This document shows, one piece after another, positions 1 to 8,649 of a DNA stretch of 57,704 nt; the first letter of the stretch is position 1, and the number at the start of each line of letters is the position of its first letter. The notes under the pieces were generated by a model, which worked only from the letters and a program-made list of their open reading frames with translations, did no database searches and was not told where the DNA came from. Location: contig JAWKRR010000050.1 in assembly GCA_041389525.1 (NCBI GenBank), forward strand, positions 1 through 57,704. The letters are read 5' to 3'. Source of the DNA: JACKFB01 sp041389525. Lineage in GTDB: Bacteria > Myxococcota_A > UBA9042 > PHBI01 > JACKFB01. Made by a program: the position numbers and the translations under genes.

Positions 1-2
1 GC

Positions 3-380
3 GACGCGTGGCGCGACGGGCGCCTGTGGTTGCCGCTTCAGGTCGCGTGGAACGGCGAGCGCTTCGGCGACCCGAACGCTGGCGTCGACATGCACTTCAA
101 CTTCCCGCAGCTGATCGCCCACGTCGCGAAGACGCGGCCGCTGCGGGCCGGCACGCTCATCGGCAGCGGCACCGTCTCCAATCGCGACCGGGCCCGCGGG
201 AGCTGCTGCATCGCCGAGCAGCGGATGATCGAGAAGATCGAGACCGGCGAGTTCAGGACCCCGTTTATGCGCTTCGGTGACCGCGTGCGCATCGAGATGG
301 TGCGGGACGGGGTCTCGGTCTTCGGCGCCATCGACCAGCAGGTGGTCCGCCGCGCGCCTCCGCAGGCGGCGAAGGGATGA
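3..380 (+). CDS. Fumarylacetoacetate hydrolase family protein (3' end only)
   Basis: Only the C-terminal ~125 residues are present; the frame is open to the left edge. The segment GSGTVSNRDRARGSCCIAEQ followed by MIEKIETGEFRTPFM is typical of the ~330-residue FAH-type hydrolases that cleave fumarylacetoacetate to fumarate and acetoacetate in tyrosine/homogentisate breakdown. The stop TGA overlaps the ATG of the next gene (ATGA at 377-380), so the two are translationally coupled. Pairing with maleylacetoacetate isomerase supports fumarylacetoacetase over other FAH-fold enzymes. The N-terminal domain and the first metal ligands lie outside the window. Confidence 0.85.
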   Translation, partial: DAWRDGRLWLPLQVAWNGERFGDPNAGVDMHFNFPQLIAHVAKTRPLRAGTLIGSGTVSNRDRARGSCCIAEQRMIEKIETGEFRTPFMRFGDRVRIEMVRDGVSVFGAIDQQVVRRAPPQAAKG

Positions 381-1042
381 CCCGCTACCGACTGCACGGC
401 TATTTTCGGTCCAGCGCGACCTACCGCGTCCGGATTACGCTGGGGCTGAAGGGCCTCGCGTGGGAGACGGCGCCGGTTCACCTGGTGCGCGACGGCGGCG
501 AGCAGTACAGCGCCGCCTATCGAGAGCTCAACCCGCTGGGCGAAGTGCCATCGCTCGAGATCCGTGACGCGAGCGGGCAAATCGAGGCCGTCCTGGCGCA
601 GTCGGTCGCCATCATGGAGTACCTCGACGAGGTCCACCCCGACCCGCCGCTGCTGCCCGCGACCTCGCTCGACCGCGCGCGCTGCCGCCAGCTCGTCGAG
701 GCCGTGAACAGCTCGATTCAGCCTTACCAAAACCTCAAAGTCCTCACGCGTCTGCAGACCGAACTCGGCGCCGACAAGGCCACCGTCCACGCCTGGGCCG
801 CCCACTTCATCGCCCGCGGCTTCGACGGCCTCGAGGTCCTGCTGGCCCGCACCGCAGGCCGGTTCGCGTTCGGCGACTCGCCCACCCTCGCCGACGTCGT
901 GCTCGCCCCGCAGGTCTTCAACGCCCGCCGATTCAGCGTGGATCTTACAGCCTACCCGACGATCTCCCGTGTGGAAGCTGCGGCCAACGCTCTACCCGCC
1001 TTCCAAGCCGCCAGCCCCGAGAGGCAACCCGATGCCGAGTGA
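377..1042 (+). CDS. maiA: Maleylacetoacetate isomerase (zeta-class GST)
   Basis: This 221-residue cytosolic protein isomerises maleylacetoacetate to fumarylacetoacetate using glutathione. The N-terminal thioredoxin-fold domain carries the SSATYRVRITLGLKGL motif (zeta-GST SSCSxRVR-type active site with Ser/Arg, near residues 12-27) and the NPLGEVPSLE cis-Pro loop with QSVAIMEYLDE. The helical C-terminal domain has FAFGDSPTLADVVLAPQVFN and ends in the family-typical QPDA. Length matches the family (~210-220). It starts in an ATGA overlap with the upstream hydrolase, which supplies the next pathway step. Its last 11 bases overlap the following nucleotidase gene. Confidence 0.93.
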   Translation: MTRYRLHGYFRSSATYRVRITLGLKGLAWETAPVHLVRDGGEQYSAAYRELNPLGEVPSLEIRDASGQIEAVLAQSVAIMEYLDEVHPDPPLLPATSLDRARCRQLVEAVNSSIQPYQNLKVLTRLQTELGADKATVHAWAAHFIARGFDGLEVLLARTAGRFAFGDSPTLADVVLAPQVFNARRFSVDLTAYPTISRVEAAANALPAFQAASPERQPDAE

Positions 1043-2468
1043 CTCGACCCCGCCCGCCGGCTCCCTCGCCGCGCAGGCCCACGTCAACAACCTCGTCGAG
1101 CAGCGCGTCCCCTACCCGCGCCGCATCTTCTGCAACCGCAACCTGCGCCTTGATCGCATCCGCTTCATCGGATTCGACATGGACTACACCCTCGCCCGCT
1201 ACACCGAGCAGATGGAGCACCTGCAGGCCGAGCTGGTCCTCGACCGCATGGTCGAGCAGTACGGCTACGACCGCGCCTCGCTGAACGCGAAGTACGACCC
1301 GCGCTTCGCCATCCGCGGCCTGACCGTCGACAAGCTGCACGGCAACGTCTTCAAGATGGACGCCCACCGCTTCGTCGGGCGCGTCTGGCACGGCAAGCAG
1401 CCGCTGGACTCCGACGCCCGCAAGGCGCTCTACACCAACCGCAAGGTCTCGCCGCGCGACGACCGCTTCGTGATGGTCGACACGCTCTTCTCGCTGCCCG
1501 AGATCAGCCTCTACTGCCAGCTCGTCGACTCCTACGATGCGCTGCCCGAGGGCGTCGCGAAGCCGACTTACGCCAAGCTCTGGGACGACCTGCGCAGCGC
1601 GATGGACTCGCTGCACCGCGACGGCACGCTGAAGGCCGTGATTCGCGCGGATCTGGCCGCCTACATCGAGCCCGACCCCGAGCTCGCCGAGACGCTGCAC
1701 CGCTTCCGCTCCGCCGGGAAGAAGCTCTTCGTGCTGACCAACAGCGAGCCGGACTACACCCACGCGGTCATGTCCTTCCTGCTCGACGGCCGCTACCCCG
1801 GCTACGCGAGCTGGCGCGACTACTTCGAGTTCACGCTGACCTCGGGGCGCAAGCCGACCTTCTTCTCGACCGAGGACCCCTTCCTCGAGGTGGCCGACGA
1901 CTTCAGCATCGCCACCGAGGCGACGACCTCGCTGAAGCGCGGCGGCATGTACGCGGGTGGCAATCTCTTCGACCTGACGCGCCTGACCGGCATGATCGGC
2001 GACGACGTCCTCTACGTGGGCGACCACATCTACGGCGACATCCTGCGCTCGAAGATGCACACCCACTGGCGCACCGCGATGGTCGTCCAGGAGATGGAGC
2101 GCGAGCTGAGCCAGGTGCTGGAGCATCGGGACGCCCTCGACCGGCTCTACGGTTTCGAAGAGCGGCGGTTCCAGCTGGATCTCGAGCTGACGGCCAAGGC
2201 CCTGGACGGCGAGCGGGATTCGGCGCTGCGCAACGAGGCGCGCAACCTGGGGCGCGAGATCGCGCGGCTGTCGCAGGAGATCTCCGACGCCTTCAACCCG
2301 CACTGGGGGATGCTGTTCCGAGACCGCGCCGAGCTGTCGGCTTTCGGCGCCCAGACCGAAGACTACGCGTGCGTCTACACCAGCCGCGTGTCGAACTTCC
2401 GCCTGTACTCGCCGCAGTGGTATTTCCGCTCGCCCCGAGACCGGATGGCTCATGAGTTGCGTGTCTGA
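1032..2468 (+). CDS. HAD-superfamily purine 5'-nucleotidase
   Basis: A 478-residue cytosolic protein of the HAD-IG 5'-nucleotidase family (relatives of eukaryotic NT5C2, which dephosphorylate IMP/GMP). The nucleophile motif FDMDYTLARY (D49, D51) and the late acidic motif YVGDHIYGDI (about residue 333) are intact; FVLTNSEPDYT provides the Thr/Ser motif II and the IARLSQEISD helix is near the C-terminus. The ATG at 1032 is chosen because it begins just before the conserved region and lies inside the maiA stop (11-base overlap); an upstream GTG at 969 would overlap maiA much more. The substrate is inferred from the family and from purA/purT downstream. Confidence 0.88.
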   Translation: MPSDSTPPAGSLAAQAHVNNLVEQRVPYPRRIFCNRNLRLDRIRFIGFDMDYTLARYTEQMEHLQAELVLDRMVEQYGYDRASLNAKYDPRFAIRGLTVDKLHGNVFKMDAHRFVGRVWHGKQPLDSDARKALYTNRKVSPRDDRFVMVDTLFSLPEISLYCQLVDSYDALPEGVAKPTYAKLWDDLRSAMDSLHRDGTLKAVIRADLAAYIEPDPELAETLHRFRSAGKKLFVLTNSEPDYTHAVMSFLLDGRYPGYASWRDYFEFTLTSGRKPTFFSTEDPFLEVADDFSIATEATTSLKRGGMYAGGNLFDLTRLTGMIGDDVLYVGDHIYGDILRSKMHTHWRTAMVVQEMERELSQVLEHRDALDRLYGFEERRFQLDLELTAKALDGERDSALRNEARNLGREIARLSQEISDAFNPHWGMLFRDRAELSAFGAQTEDYACVYTSRVSNFRLYSPQWYFRSPRDRMAHELRV

Positions 2469-2597
2469 AGGCGCGAGCCTGGGCAATTGTAGGCTGGCCG
2501 TCGGCGGCCGTTCGGGGTAGTCAGGTCCCGGCCGCGCGGCTGACGCATCCGGGTCCGCCCCCGCCCCCCAAATCGAATCACCGCGAGGAAGTACGGC

Positions 2598-3890
2598 ATG
2601 GCATGCCTAGTCATCATCGGCGCCCAGTGGGGTGACGAGGGCAAGGGCAAGGTAGTGGACTTGCTCGCGCAGCGCGCGCGGATGGTCGTGCGCTACCAGG
2701 GTGGGAACAACGCCGGGCACACGCTGGTGGTCGAGGGGCAGAAGACGATTCTGCACCTGATCCCGTCGGGGGTTTTGCAGGCCGATACGCGCAACGTCAT
2801 CGCGCAGGGTGTCGTCATCGACCCCGCGGTGCTGATGGGCGAGCTGGACAAGCTGGCCGAGCGCGGGCTGCGGCTGGGGCCGGAGCAGCTGGTGATCAGC
2901 TCGAAGGCGGCGGTCATCATGCCCTACCACCGCGCCATCGACACCGGGCGCGAGCTGCGGCTTGGCGCGGGGCGCATCGGGACGACCGGTCGCGGGATTG
3001 GGCCGGCTTACGAGGACGTGGCGGCGCGGCGCGCGGTGCGGGTCGGCGATCTGCTCGACCGCGACAGGCTGAACGCGCGGCTCGACCGCGTGCTGGACGA
3101 GCGCAACGCGACCCTGACCTGGCTGGGTCTGGAGCCGATCGCCCGCGAGGCGATGGTCAGCGAGCTGCTGGCCCTGGGCGAGCGGCTGCGGCCCTTGGTC
3201 GCCGATGCCGAGAACCAGGTCCGCGACGCCGTGGAGTCAGGCACCGACGTGCTCTTCGAGGGCGCGCAGGGCGTGCTGCTGGACGTGCTGCACGGCACCT
3301 TCCCCTATGTGACCTCGTCGCACACCGTCTCGGGCGCGGTCTCGACCTCGGTCGGCGTCGCCCCCTGGCGCGTCAATCGGGTGCTGGGCATCGTGAAGGC
3401 CTACACGTCGCGCGTCGGCGAAGGCCCCTTCCCCACCGAGCTGAAAGACGCCCTCGGCGACCGGCTGCGCGAGGTCGGACAGGAGTTTGGCTCGACCACC
3501 GGCCGCCCGCGGCGCTGCGGCTGGCTGGATCTGGCGGCCCTTCGCTACGCACACCGCATCAACGGCTTCACCGGCCTCGCCATCACCAAGCTGGACGTGC
3601 TGTCGGGTCTCGAGACCCTGCGCGTGTGCACCGGCTACATGGTCGACGGCACCCTGACGAACACGCTGCCGTCCGACGACGGCGAGCTGCGCGACGCCGA
3701 GCCGGTCTACGTGGACCTGCCGGGCTGGGAGGGCGACCTCACCGAGGTCGAGTCCTACGGCGCGCTGCCCCAACAAGCGCGCGACTACCTGGGCTTCATC
3801 GAGCGCGAGCTCGGCGTCCCCGTCGCGCTGGTCGGCGTGGGCCCGGGCCGCCGGCAGACCCTCGAGCTGCGAGACCCCTGGTCGGACTGA
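2598..3890 (+). CDS. purA: Adenylosuccinate synthetase
   Basis: A full-length (430 aa) PurA that makes adenylosuccinate from IMP, aspartate and GTP, the first committed step to AMP. The P-loop-like GAQWGDEGKGKVVDLLA carries the catalytic Asp and Lys, GGNNAGHT carries the catalytic His, and GRGIGPAYEDVAARR, FEGAQGVLLDVLHGTFPYVT, the IMP-site GSTTGRPRRCGWLD and the C-terminal GVGPGR are all present. An AGGAA-like ribosome site (about 2585-2590) lies upstream of the ATG. The 129-base gap before it probably holds its promoter, so it need not be cotranscribed with the nucleotidase. Confidence 0.97.
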   Translation: MACLVIIGAQWGDEGKGKVVDLLAQRARMVVRYQGGNNAGHTLVVEGQKTILHLIPSGVLQADTRNVIAQGVVIDPAVLMGELDKLAERGLRLGPEQLVISSKAAVIMPYHRAIDTGRELRLGAGRIGTTGRGIGPAYEDVAARRAVRVGDLLDRDRLNARLDRVLDERNATLTWLGLEPIAREAMVSELLALGERLRPLVADAENQVRDAVESGTDVLFEGAQGVLLDVLHGTFPYVTSSHTVSGAVSTSVGVAPWRVNRVLGIVKAYTSRVGEGPFPTELKDALGDRLREVGQEFGSTTGRPRRCGWLDLAALRYAHRINGFTGLAITKLDVLSGLETLRVCTGYMVDGTLTNTLPSDDGELRDAEPVYVDLPGWEGDLTEVESYGALPQQARDYLGFIERELGVPVALVGVGPGRRQTLELRDPWSD

Positions 3891-3970
3891 GCGCTGCCGC
3901 CGGTTCTCACCCGGCCTTCGGGGCGGCGTGAGGTGGCGGCGGGCCGTCGGCCGCTTTGTCGGAGGCACCC

Positions 3971-5167
3971 ATGAATCTCGGTACTGCGCTGTGCGAAGGC
4001 TCCACCAAGGTCCTGATGCTGGGCAGCGGCGAGCTTGGCCGCGAGGTCGTGCTCGAGTTGATGCGCCTCGGTGTCGAGGTCATCGCGTGCGACAGCTACG
4101 CCAACGCGCCGGGCATGCAGTTCGCGCACCGCGCGCGGGTCTTCGACATGCAGGACGGCGCGGCGGTGCGGGCGGCGGTCGAGGCCGAGCGGCCGGACCT
4201 CATCGTGCCGGAGATCGAGGCCATCGCGACCCAGACGCTGGTCGAGCTCGAGGCCGAGGGCTGGAACGTCATCCCGACCGCCCGGGCCGCCCAGCTCACC
4301 ATGGACCGCGAGGGAATTCGCAAGGTGGCGGCTGAGGAATTGGGGCTGCCGACCAGCGCGTACCGCTTCGCGTCGACCCTGTCCGAGCTTCAGGCCGCAG
4401 TCGCCGATCTCGGGCTGCCTCTTGTCGTCAAGCCGGTGATGTCCTCGTCCGGCAAGGGCCAGAGCGTCATCCGCGAGGCCGCCGACGTCGAGAAGTCCTG
4501 GAACTACGCGATGGAGGGCAAGCGGGGCCGCTCGGTGCGCGTCATCGCCGAGGCCTTCGTGGACTTCGACACCGAGATCACGCTGCTGACCGTGCGCACC
4601 CGCGGTGAGGGCACGCTCTTCTGCCCGCCCATCGGCCACCGCCAGGAGCGCGGTGACTACATGGAGTCGTGGCAGCCCGAGCTCCTGAGCCCCGCGGCGG
4701 TCAAGAGCGCCGAGGACCAAGCGCGCAAGGTCACCGATTACCTCGGCGGCACCGGGGTTTTCGGCGTCGAGTTCTTCATCAAGGGCGAGACCGTCATCTT
4801 CAGCGAGCTGAGCCCGCGGCCCCACGACACGGGCATGGTCACGATGGCGACTCAGGACATGAGCGAGTTCGAGCTGCACGCTCGCGCCATCCTGGGGCTG
4901 CCCATCGGCGAGATTCGCCAGCGCTCGCCGGGCGCCTCGGCGGTGATTCTGGCCGAAGCCCCCGGCGCCAACCCGCGCTTTGAGGGCGTCGAGAAGGCCC
5001 TGGCCGACCCGCGGGCCAAGCTGCGCCTCTTCGGGAAGCCGGTCACGCGCAAGCACCGCCGCATGGGCGTCGTCGTCGCCTACGCCGACACCACCGACGA
5101 GGCGCGCGCCATCGCCACCCGAGCCGCGCAGAGCGTCCGCGTCAGCCAGGACGAGCCGGTCGCGTAA
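3971..5167 (+). CDS. purT: Formate-dependent GAR transformylase (PurT)
   Basis: 398-residue ATP-grasp enzyme that formylates glycinamide ribonucleotide using formate and ATP, a folate-independent step of purine synthesis. It opens with KVLMLGSGELGREVVLEL (pre-ATP-grasp), then ANAPGMQFAHRARVFDMQD, PEIEAIAT, VVKPVMSSSGKGQSV (ATP-grasp P-loop), GVEFFIKGETVIFSELSPRP (Mg/ATP ligands) and HDTGMVTMATQ. Length equals E. coli PurT (~392). The ATG at 3971 is preferred over the in-frame TTG at 3956 because GGAGG lies at 3961-3965. It follows purA by 80 bases on the same strand, consistent with a purine-synthesis unit. Confidence 0.96.
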   Translation: MNLGTALCEGSTKVLMLGSGELGREVVLELMRLGVEVIACDSYANAPGMQFAHRARVFDMQDGAAVRAAVEAERPDLIVPEIEAIATQTLVELEAEGWNVIPTARAAQLTMDREGIRKVAAEELGLPTSAYRFASTLSELQAAVADLGLPLVVKPVMSSSGKGQSVIREAADVEKSWNYAMEGKRGRSVRVIAEAFVDFDTEITLLTVRTRGEGTLFCPPIGHRQERGDYMESWQPELLSPAAVKSAEDQARKVTDYLGGTGVFGVEFFIKGETVIFSELSPRPHDTGMVTMATQDMSEFELHARAILGLPIGEIRQRSPGASAVILAEAPGANPRFEGVEKALADPRAKLRLFGKPVTRKHRRMGVVVAYADTTDEARAIATRAAQSVRVSQDEPVA

Positions 5168-5184
5168 CGCCTAGCGGACGTTCG

Positions 5185-8100
5185 CTACTTGATGGGCTTC
5201 TTGGTGGTCCCGATGCAGCGGACCTCGGTGGCCTTGAGACGCTCGAGGTTCGACGCCACCACGTTGGGCGCGAAGCAGCCAATGCCGAAGCTCCCGACGG
5301 CCACCCAGTGGGTCCCCTCTTCCGCTGGCGCGCCCCAGGTCGTGGCGAAGGCGGGGGTCTCCTCCTGAAAGGGCGGGCCGAACCCGTAGAACGTGACCGC
5401 CGGGTGGTCGGAGCCCTCGAAGACCTTGCCCGAGACCGGGTGGGTCCAGCCGGGCAAGCTCCACGCCGGGAAGTCGGCCTCGACGCGCAGCCAGGGGGTC
5501 TCGAGGTCTGGGCAGGTGAAGAACCAGAGGTGGTAGTTGTGAAAACCCGTCAGGTCGCCGCAGCCCTCGTTGGGCTCGACCAGGGCGACCGGGACCTCGA
5601 CCCAGCCGGGGACGGTGACGTCCGGGACGACGGTGGGGAGGTAGCGATACGCCGCGCCGAGCACCTTGTCCTTGCCGTCGACCAGGTGGTGCACCTCGAC
5701 GTTGACGCTGACCTCCGACGCCACGTCGGGGGCGTGGTAGACGGCCTGGTGGCTGGCGATGGGGGTCTCGCCGAGCGGCATGCCGGCGAGGTCACGCAGC
5801 TCGCCCTTGGCGGTGATGCTCGGCGCGGCGTTCAACGACCACAGGTAGCTGAGCGTCCCGGTGGCGGGCGGCTCGGGGAGGATGGTGACGGTGAGGGTCG
5901 AGGTCTTGCCGGCTTCTGCGGGCAGCGGGTTGGCGACCAGCTTGACCTCGACGGGGCAGTCGACGCGGAGGGTGGCGGTGGTCGGCGCGAGCTGCACCGT
6001 GCGTTCGGCCACGGTCAGGGCGGTGGAGACCTGCACCTTCTGCTCGCAATCGGCGGATGGCTCCGCGGCGGCGACGTAGGTGACGGCGTCGGTCGGCTTG
6101 GTAAGTCCCGCGTGGACGACCTTGGTCTTGCCGTCGACGAGGCCCTCGGCGGTGGTGACCTCCCAGGTGAAGTCGAGGGTTCCCGCGGTCGGCGCGGGGG
6201 TGACGATGGCCGTCAGGACCTGCGATTCCCCAGCAGATAGCTCGCTCCCCGCAGGCGACACGCTGACCTTGGGCAAGGTCACCTTGACCTCGGCCGTGGC
6301 CTCGCCGACGACCTTCTCGCCGCCCGAGCCGTCGGGCGTGACGACCACGAGGCGGATGTCCTGGTCGCCGGGGACGTGGGTCGCGTGGAAGGTCACGCCG
6401 TGGGTGACCTGGCCCTTCAGGGTCGCCTCCACGGTGGGCGCGCCGCCAAGGCCGCCGTGCTCGCCGACGCTCTCCCAGCGGAAGGTCAGCGTCTCCGGAA
6501 TGCCGGTCCCGAAGACGGTGGCGCTCAGGGCGGCTTTTCCGAAGGCGGAGACCGTCAGGATCTCGGGCGTCACGAAGACGCCGGTGCCCTCGACGGTGAC
6601 CGTGACCGTGGCGCTGCCGACGTAGGGTCGCGCGTTGAGGCGGATCTCGTGGACGTCGACCTTGATGGTCTCGGTCCCCGGATTTCGCGCGACGTAGGTG
6701 ATGAACGGGTCGCTGGACGTGACATCGGTCCCGCTGTGCAGCGCGCTCTGAATCGTCCCGGCCTTGCCCGCGGTCGTGAAGCGGTACTCGAAGACCGAGT
6801 CCTCGCCGCCGTCGACGACCTTCGCGGTGAGGGTCACGAGGTCGTCGACCTCGACCGTCGACTCCTTGGGGTCCAGCCGCACGGTGGCGTCGGCCACGTC
6901 GACGGTCCACACGTCCGCGGCGTTCGAGCTGGCGATGTCGCGGAGCACGAGGCCCTGGTCGATGACCGTGGTGGCGATGTCGACGCCGGTGAGGATGCCG
7001 TTGAACTTGTTGAAGGCGTCGGCCATGGCGGTGGCCCGCGAGAAACCCTTGCCGGACGGGTCGCTCCTGAAGTCGTAGGTGCTCTCGATGATGAGCTCGA
7101 GCACGAACTCGCGCACGACCCCGGAGCTGCCGAGCAGCGTGTAGATTTCCCCGATGGCGCCTTGGAGATCGAAGTCCTTGATGCGGGTGAGCAAGACCGG
7201 CGCGTTGACCACCAGGCGGTTGGCGATATCGGTGACCATGGACTGGGCGAGGGGGTTCTTCAGATCCAGGTATTCGTGGATTTTGCTCGACGGGATCAGC
7301 ACGTTCAGGACGCTGGGCAGCAGCACCTCGGCCACCAGGAACTCCAAGGAGGTCTGCTGTTGCTGGCTGACCTCGACCTCCGACAGCGTGCTGTAGTCGC
7401 CGACGGACGCGCCCGGACCGACCACCGCGACGCGATAGCGGGTGCGTTTGGCGCCTGGCACATTCGACAACCGGATCGGGCCCTCGGAGATGGGGACGTA
7501 GGCGACGTCCTCGCTCTGGGAGAAGCCGCCAGGGGCCTGAGTGGCATTCAGGATCTGGCCGATGGTGCCGAGGCCGCCCTCCAGGCCTTTGACCGAGCGG
7601 ATCGGGCGGTCGGTGATGAACTCGGGGCTCGCGTGCTCGCCGGTCTCGTCGATGATCGAGACGCGGTCGACGAAGACGTGGGCGCGTCGGCGGAAGGTGT
7701 TCACGATGGTGATCTCGTTGAAGCCGCTGAGCTGGTCGAGCCGGATGCCGCTGAGGTCGGTCGCGGGGTTCACCAGCAGCGCCGTGGGCAGCACGGCTTG
7801 GCGCGGTAGCAGCTCGAAGAGCGCGGCGGTCAGGGCGGCCGCGACCTCGCTGGCGGGTTTGGTGAGGCCTTGGGGGCTGGCGGCGAGGGCCGCGGTGAGC
7901 GCGTCGGCGGCCGGCTCAAGCCGCGAGGATTCCTCGAGCAGTTCGCGAAATCTGCCGGCCAGCTCCGGTGGCACTGTGGGCCCCCCGGCCGCCCAGAACG
8001 CGGCGACGTCGATGGTGCTGCGCGCGGAGAGCGTGTCGTGGTCGGCGCCCAACCAGCCCATCAGCAACGGGTCGCCGCTGGCCGATAGCGCGACCGCGAG

Positions 8101-8352
8101 CTGGCGACCCTCCGAGTAGGCGGCGATCTCGAAGGCCCCGGCGGTGACCTGGGCGCTGCCGAGGGCGTTGACCACGCTGGCGGCTTCGACGCCCGGCGGC
8201 AGCTCGACCCGACCCGAGATCGTGGTGATCGTGGCGCCCTTTAGCCCGACAACTTCTTGATTCTCCGCAGAAGTGCCGCCGCTGTCGCCCGCGCACGTGG
8301 TCAGGGACAGGCCTGCGACGGCCAATACGATAGCCTTGAGCCTCGGGGACAT
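5185..8352 (-). CDS. Large lipoprotein with tandem Ig-like domains
   Basis: A 1055-residue lipoprotein with no recognised enzyme. The signal peptide MSPRLKAIVLAVAGLSLTTC ends in the lipobox Cys at 20. Residues ~40-110 resemble a carboxypeptidase-regulatory-like sandwich (TISGRVELPPGV). A unique middle part includes a helical stretch around residues 360-480. About four Ig/PKD-like units follow, each opening with a variant of V.V.P....AG....LTA.V and containing F.W or Y.W (YLWSLNA, FTWEVTT, FRWESVG, FEYRFTT). The C-terminal ~130 residues hold four Cys. The start at 8352 is set by the lipobox and by GGAGGAGG just upstream. Likely outer-membrane-anchored and surface-exposed; function unknown. It converges on purT, 17 bases apart. 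Confidence 0.82.
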   Translation of the reverse strand: MSPRLKAIVLAVAGLSLTTCAGDSGGTSAENQEVVGLKGATITTISGRVELPPGVEAASVVNALGSAQVTAGAFEIAAYSEGRQLAVALSASGDPLLMGWLGADHDTLSARSTIDVAAFWAAGGPTVPPELAGRFRELLEESSRLEPAADALTAALAASPQGLTKPASEVAAALTAALFELLPRQAVLPTALLVNPATDLSGIRLDQLSGFNEITIVNTFRRRAHVFVDRVSIIDETGEHASPEFITDRPIRSVKGLEGGLGTIGQILNATQAPGGFSQSEDVAYVPISEGPIRLSNVPGAKRTRYRVAVVGPGASVGDYSTLSEVEVSQQQQTSLEFLVAEVLLPSVLNVLIPSSKIHEYLDLKNPLAQSMVTDIANRLVVNAPVLLTRIKDFDLQGAIGEIYTLLGSSGVVREFVLELIIESTYDFRSDPSGKGFSRATAMADAFNKFNGILTGVDIATTVIDQGLVLRDIASSNAADVWTVDVADATVRLDPKESTVEVDDLVTLTAKVVDGGEDSVFEYRFTTAGKAGTIQSALHSGTDVTSSDPFITYVARNPGTETIKVDVHEIRLNARPYVGSATVTVTVEGTGVFVTPEILTVSAFGKAALSATVFGTGIPETLTFRWESVGEHGGLGGAPTVEATLKGQVTHGVTFHATHVPGDQDIRLVVVTPDGSGGEKVVGEATAEVKVTLPKVSVSPAGSELSAGESQVLTAIVTPAPTAGTLDFTWEVTTAEGLVDGKTKVVHAGLTKPTDAVTYVAAAEPSADCEQKVQVSTALTVAERTVQLAPTTATLRVDCPVEVKLVANPLPAEAGKTSTLTVTILPEPPATGTLSYLWSLNAAPSITAKGELRDLAGMPLGETPIASHQAVYHAPDVASEVSVNVEVHHLVDGKDKVLGAAYRYLPTVVPDVTVPGWVEVPVALVEPNEGCGDLTGFHNYHLWFFTCPDLETPWLRVEADFPAWSLPGWTHPVSGKVFEGSDHPAVTFYGFGPPFQEETPAFATTWGAPAEEGTHWVAVGSFGIGCFAPNVVASNLERLKATEVRCIGTTKKPIK

Positions 8353-8649
8353 CCGGCTCCTCCTCCGCGCTGTGTTGCACGATCTGTTGCGATGATCCGA
8401 GGATAGCCCAAAGCGCGACTCCAGTTCACCCGCGAGGCCGGCAGACCGGTGGCGCGGCCGCAACCCGGGACGCCGCGCCGCCCTGGCGAGGTGCCTGCGA
8501 TGTCTGACAGGGTGTTGACAAATTCTCCCGTCGCGTGGCTGGCTCATGTCTTTTCAAGAACTTGCGCGCGTCGGTTGCTTGCGCGCGGCAAGCGCTCTCC
8601 GCGCGTAAGTCCCTGAAACGACGTCGCTGACGCCCCGCTCGGTCCGAAT
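8353..8649. other. Divergent intergenic region
   Basis: A 297-base gap between the divergent starts of the Ig-like lipoprotein and the flavin-reductase fusion. No convincing gene is seen. A TTGACA hexamer lies at 8515-8520, but no matching -10 stands at the right spacing, so no promoter is called. Promoters for both genes must lie here. Confidence 0.4.

Noticed and set aside
8515..8520. TTGACA as a -35 box
   Set aside because: No -10-like hexamer stands at 16-18 bases on either strand.
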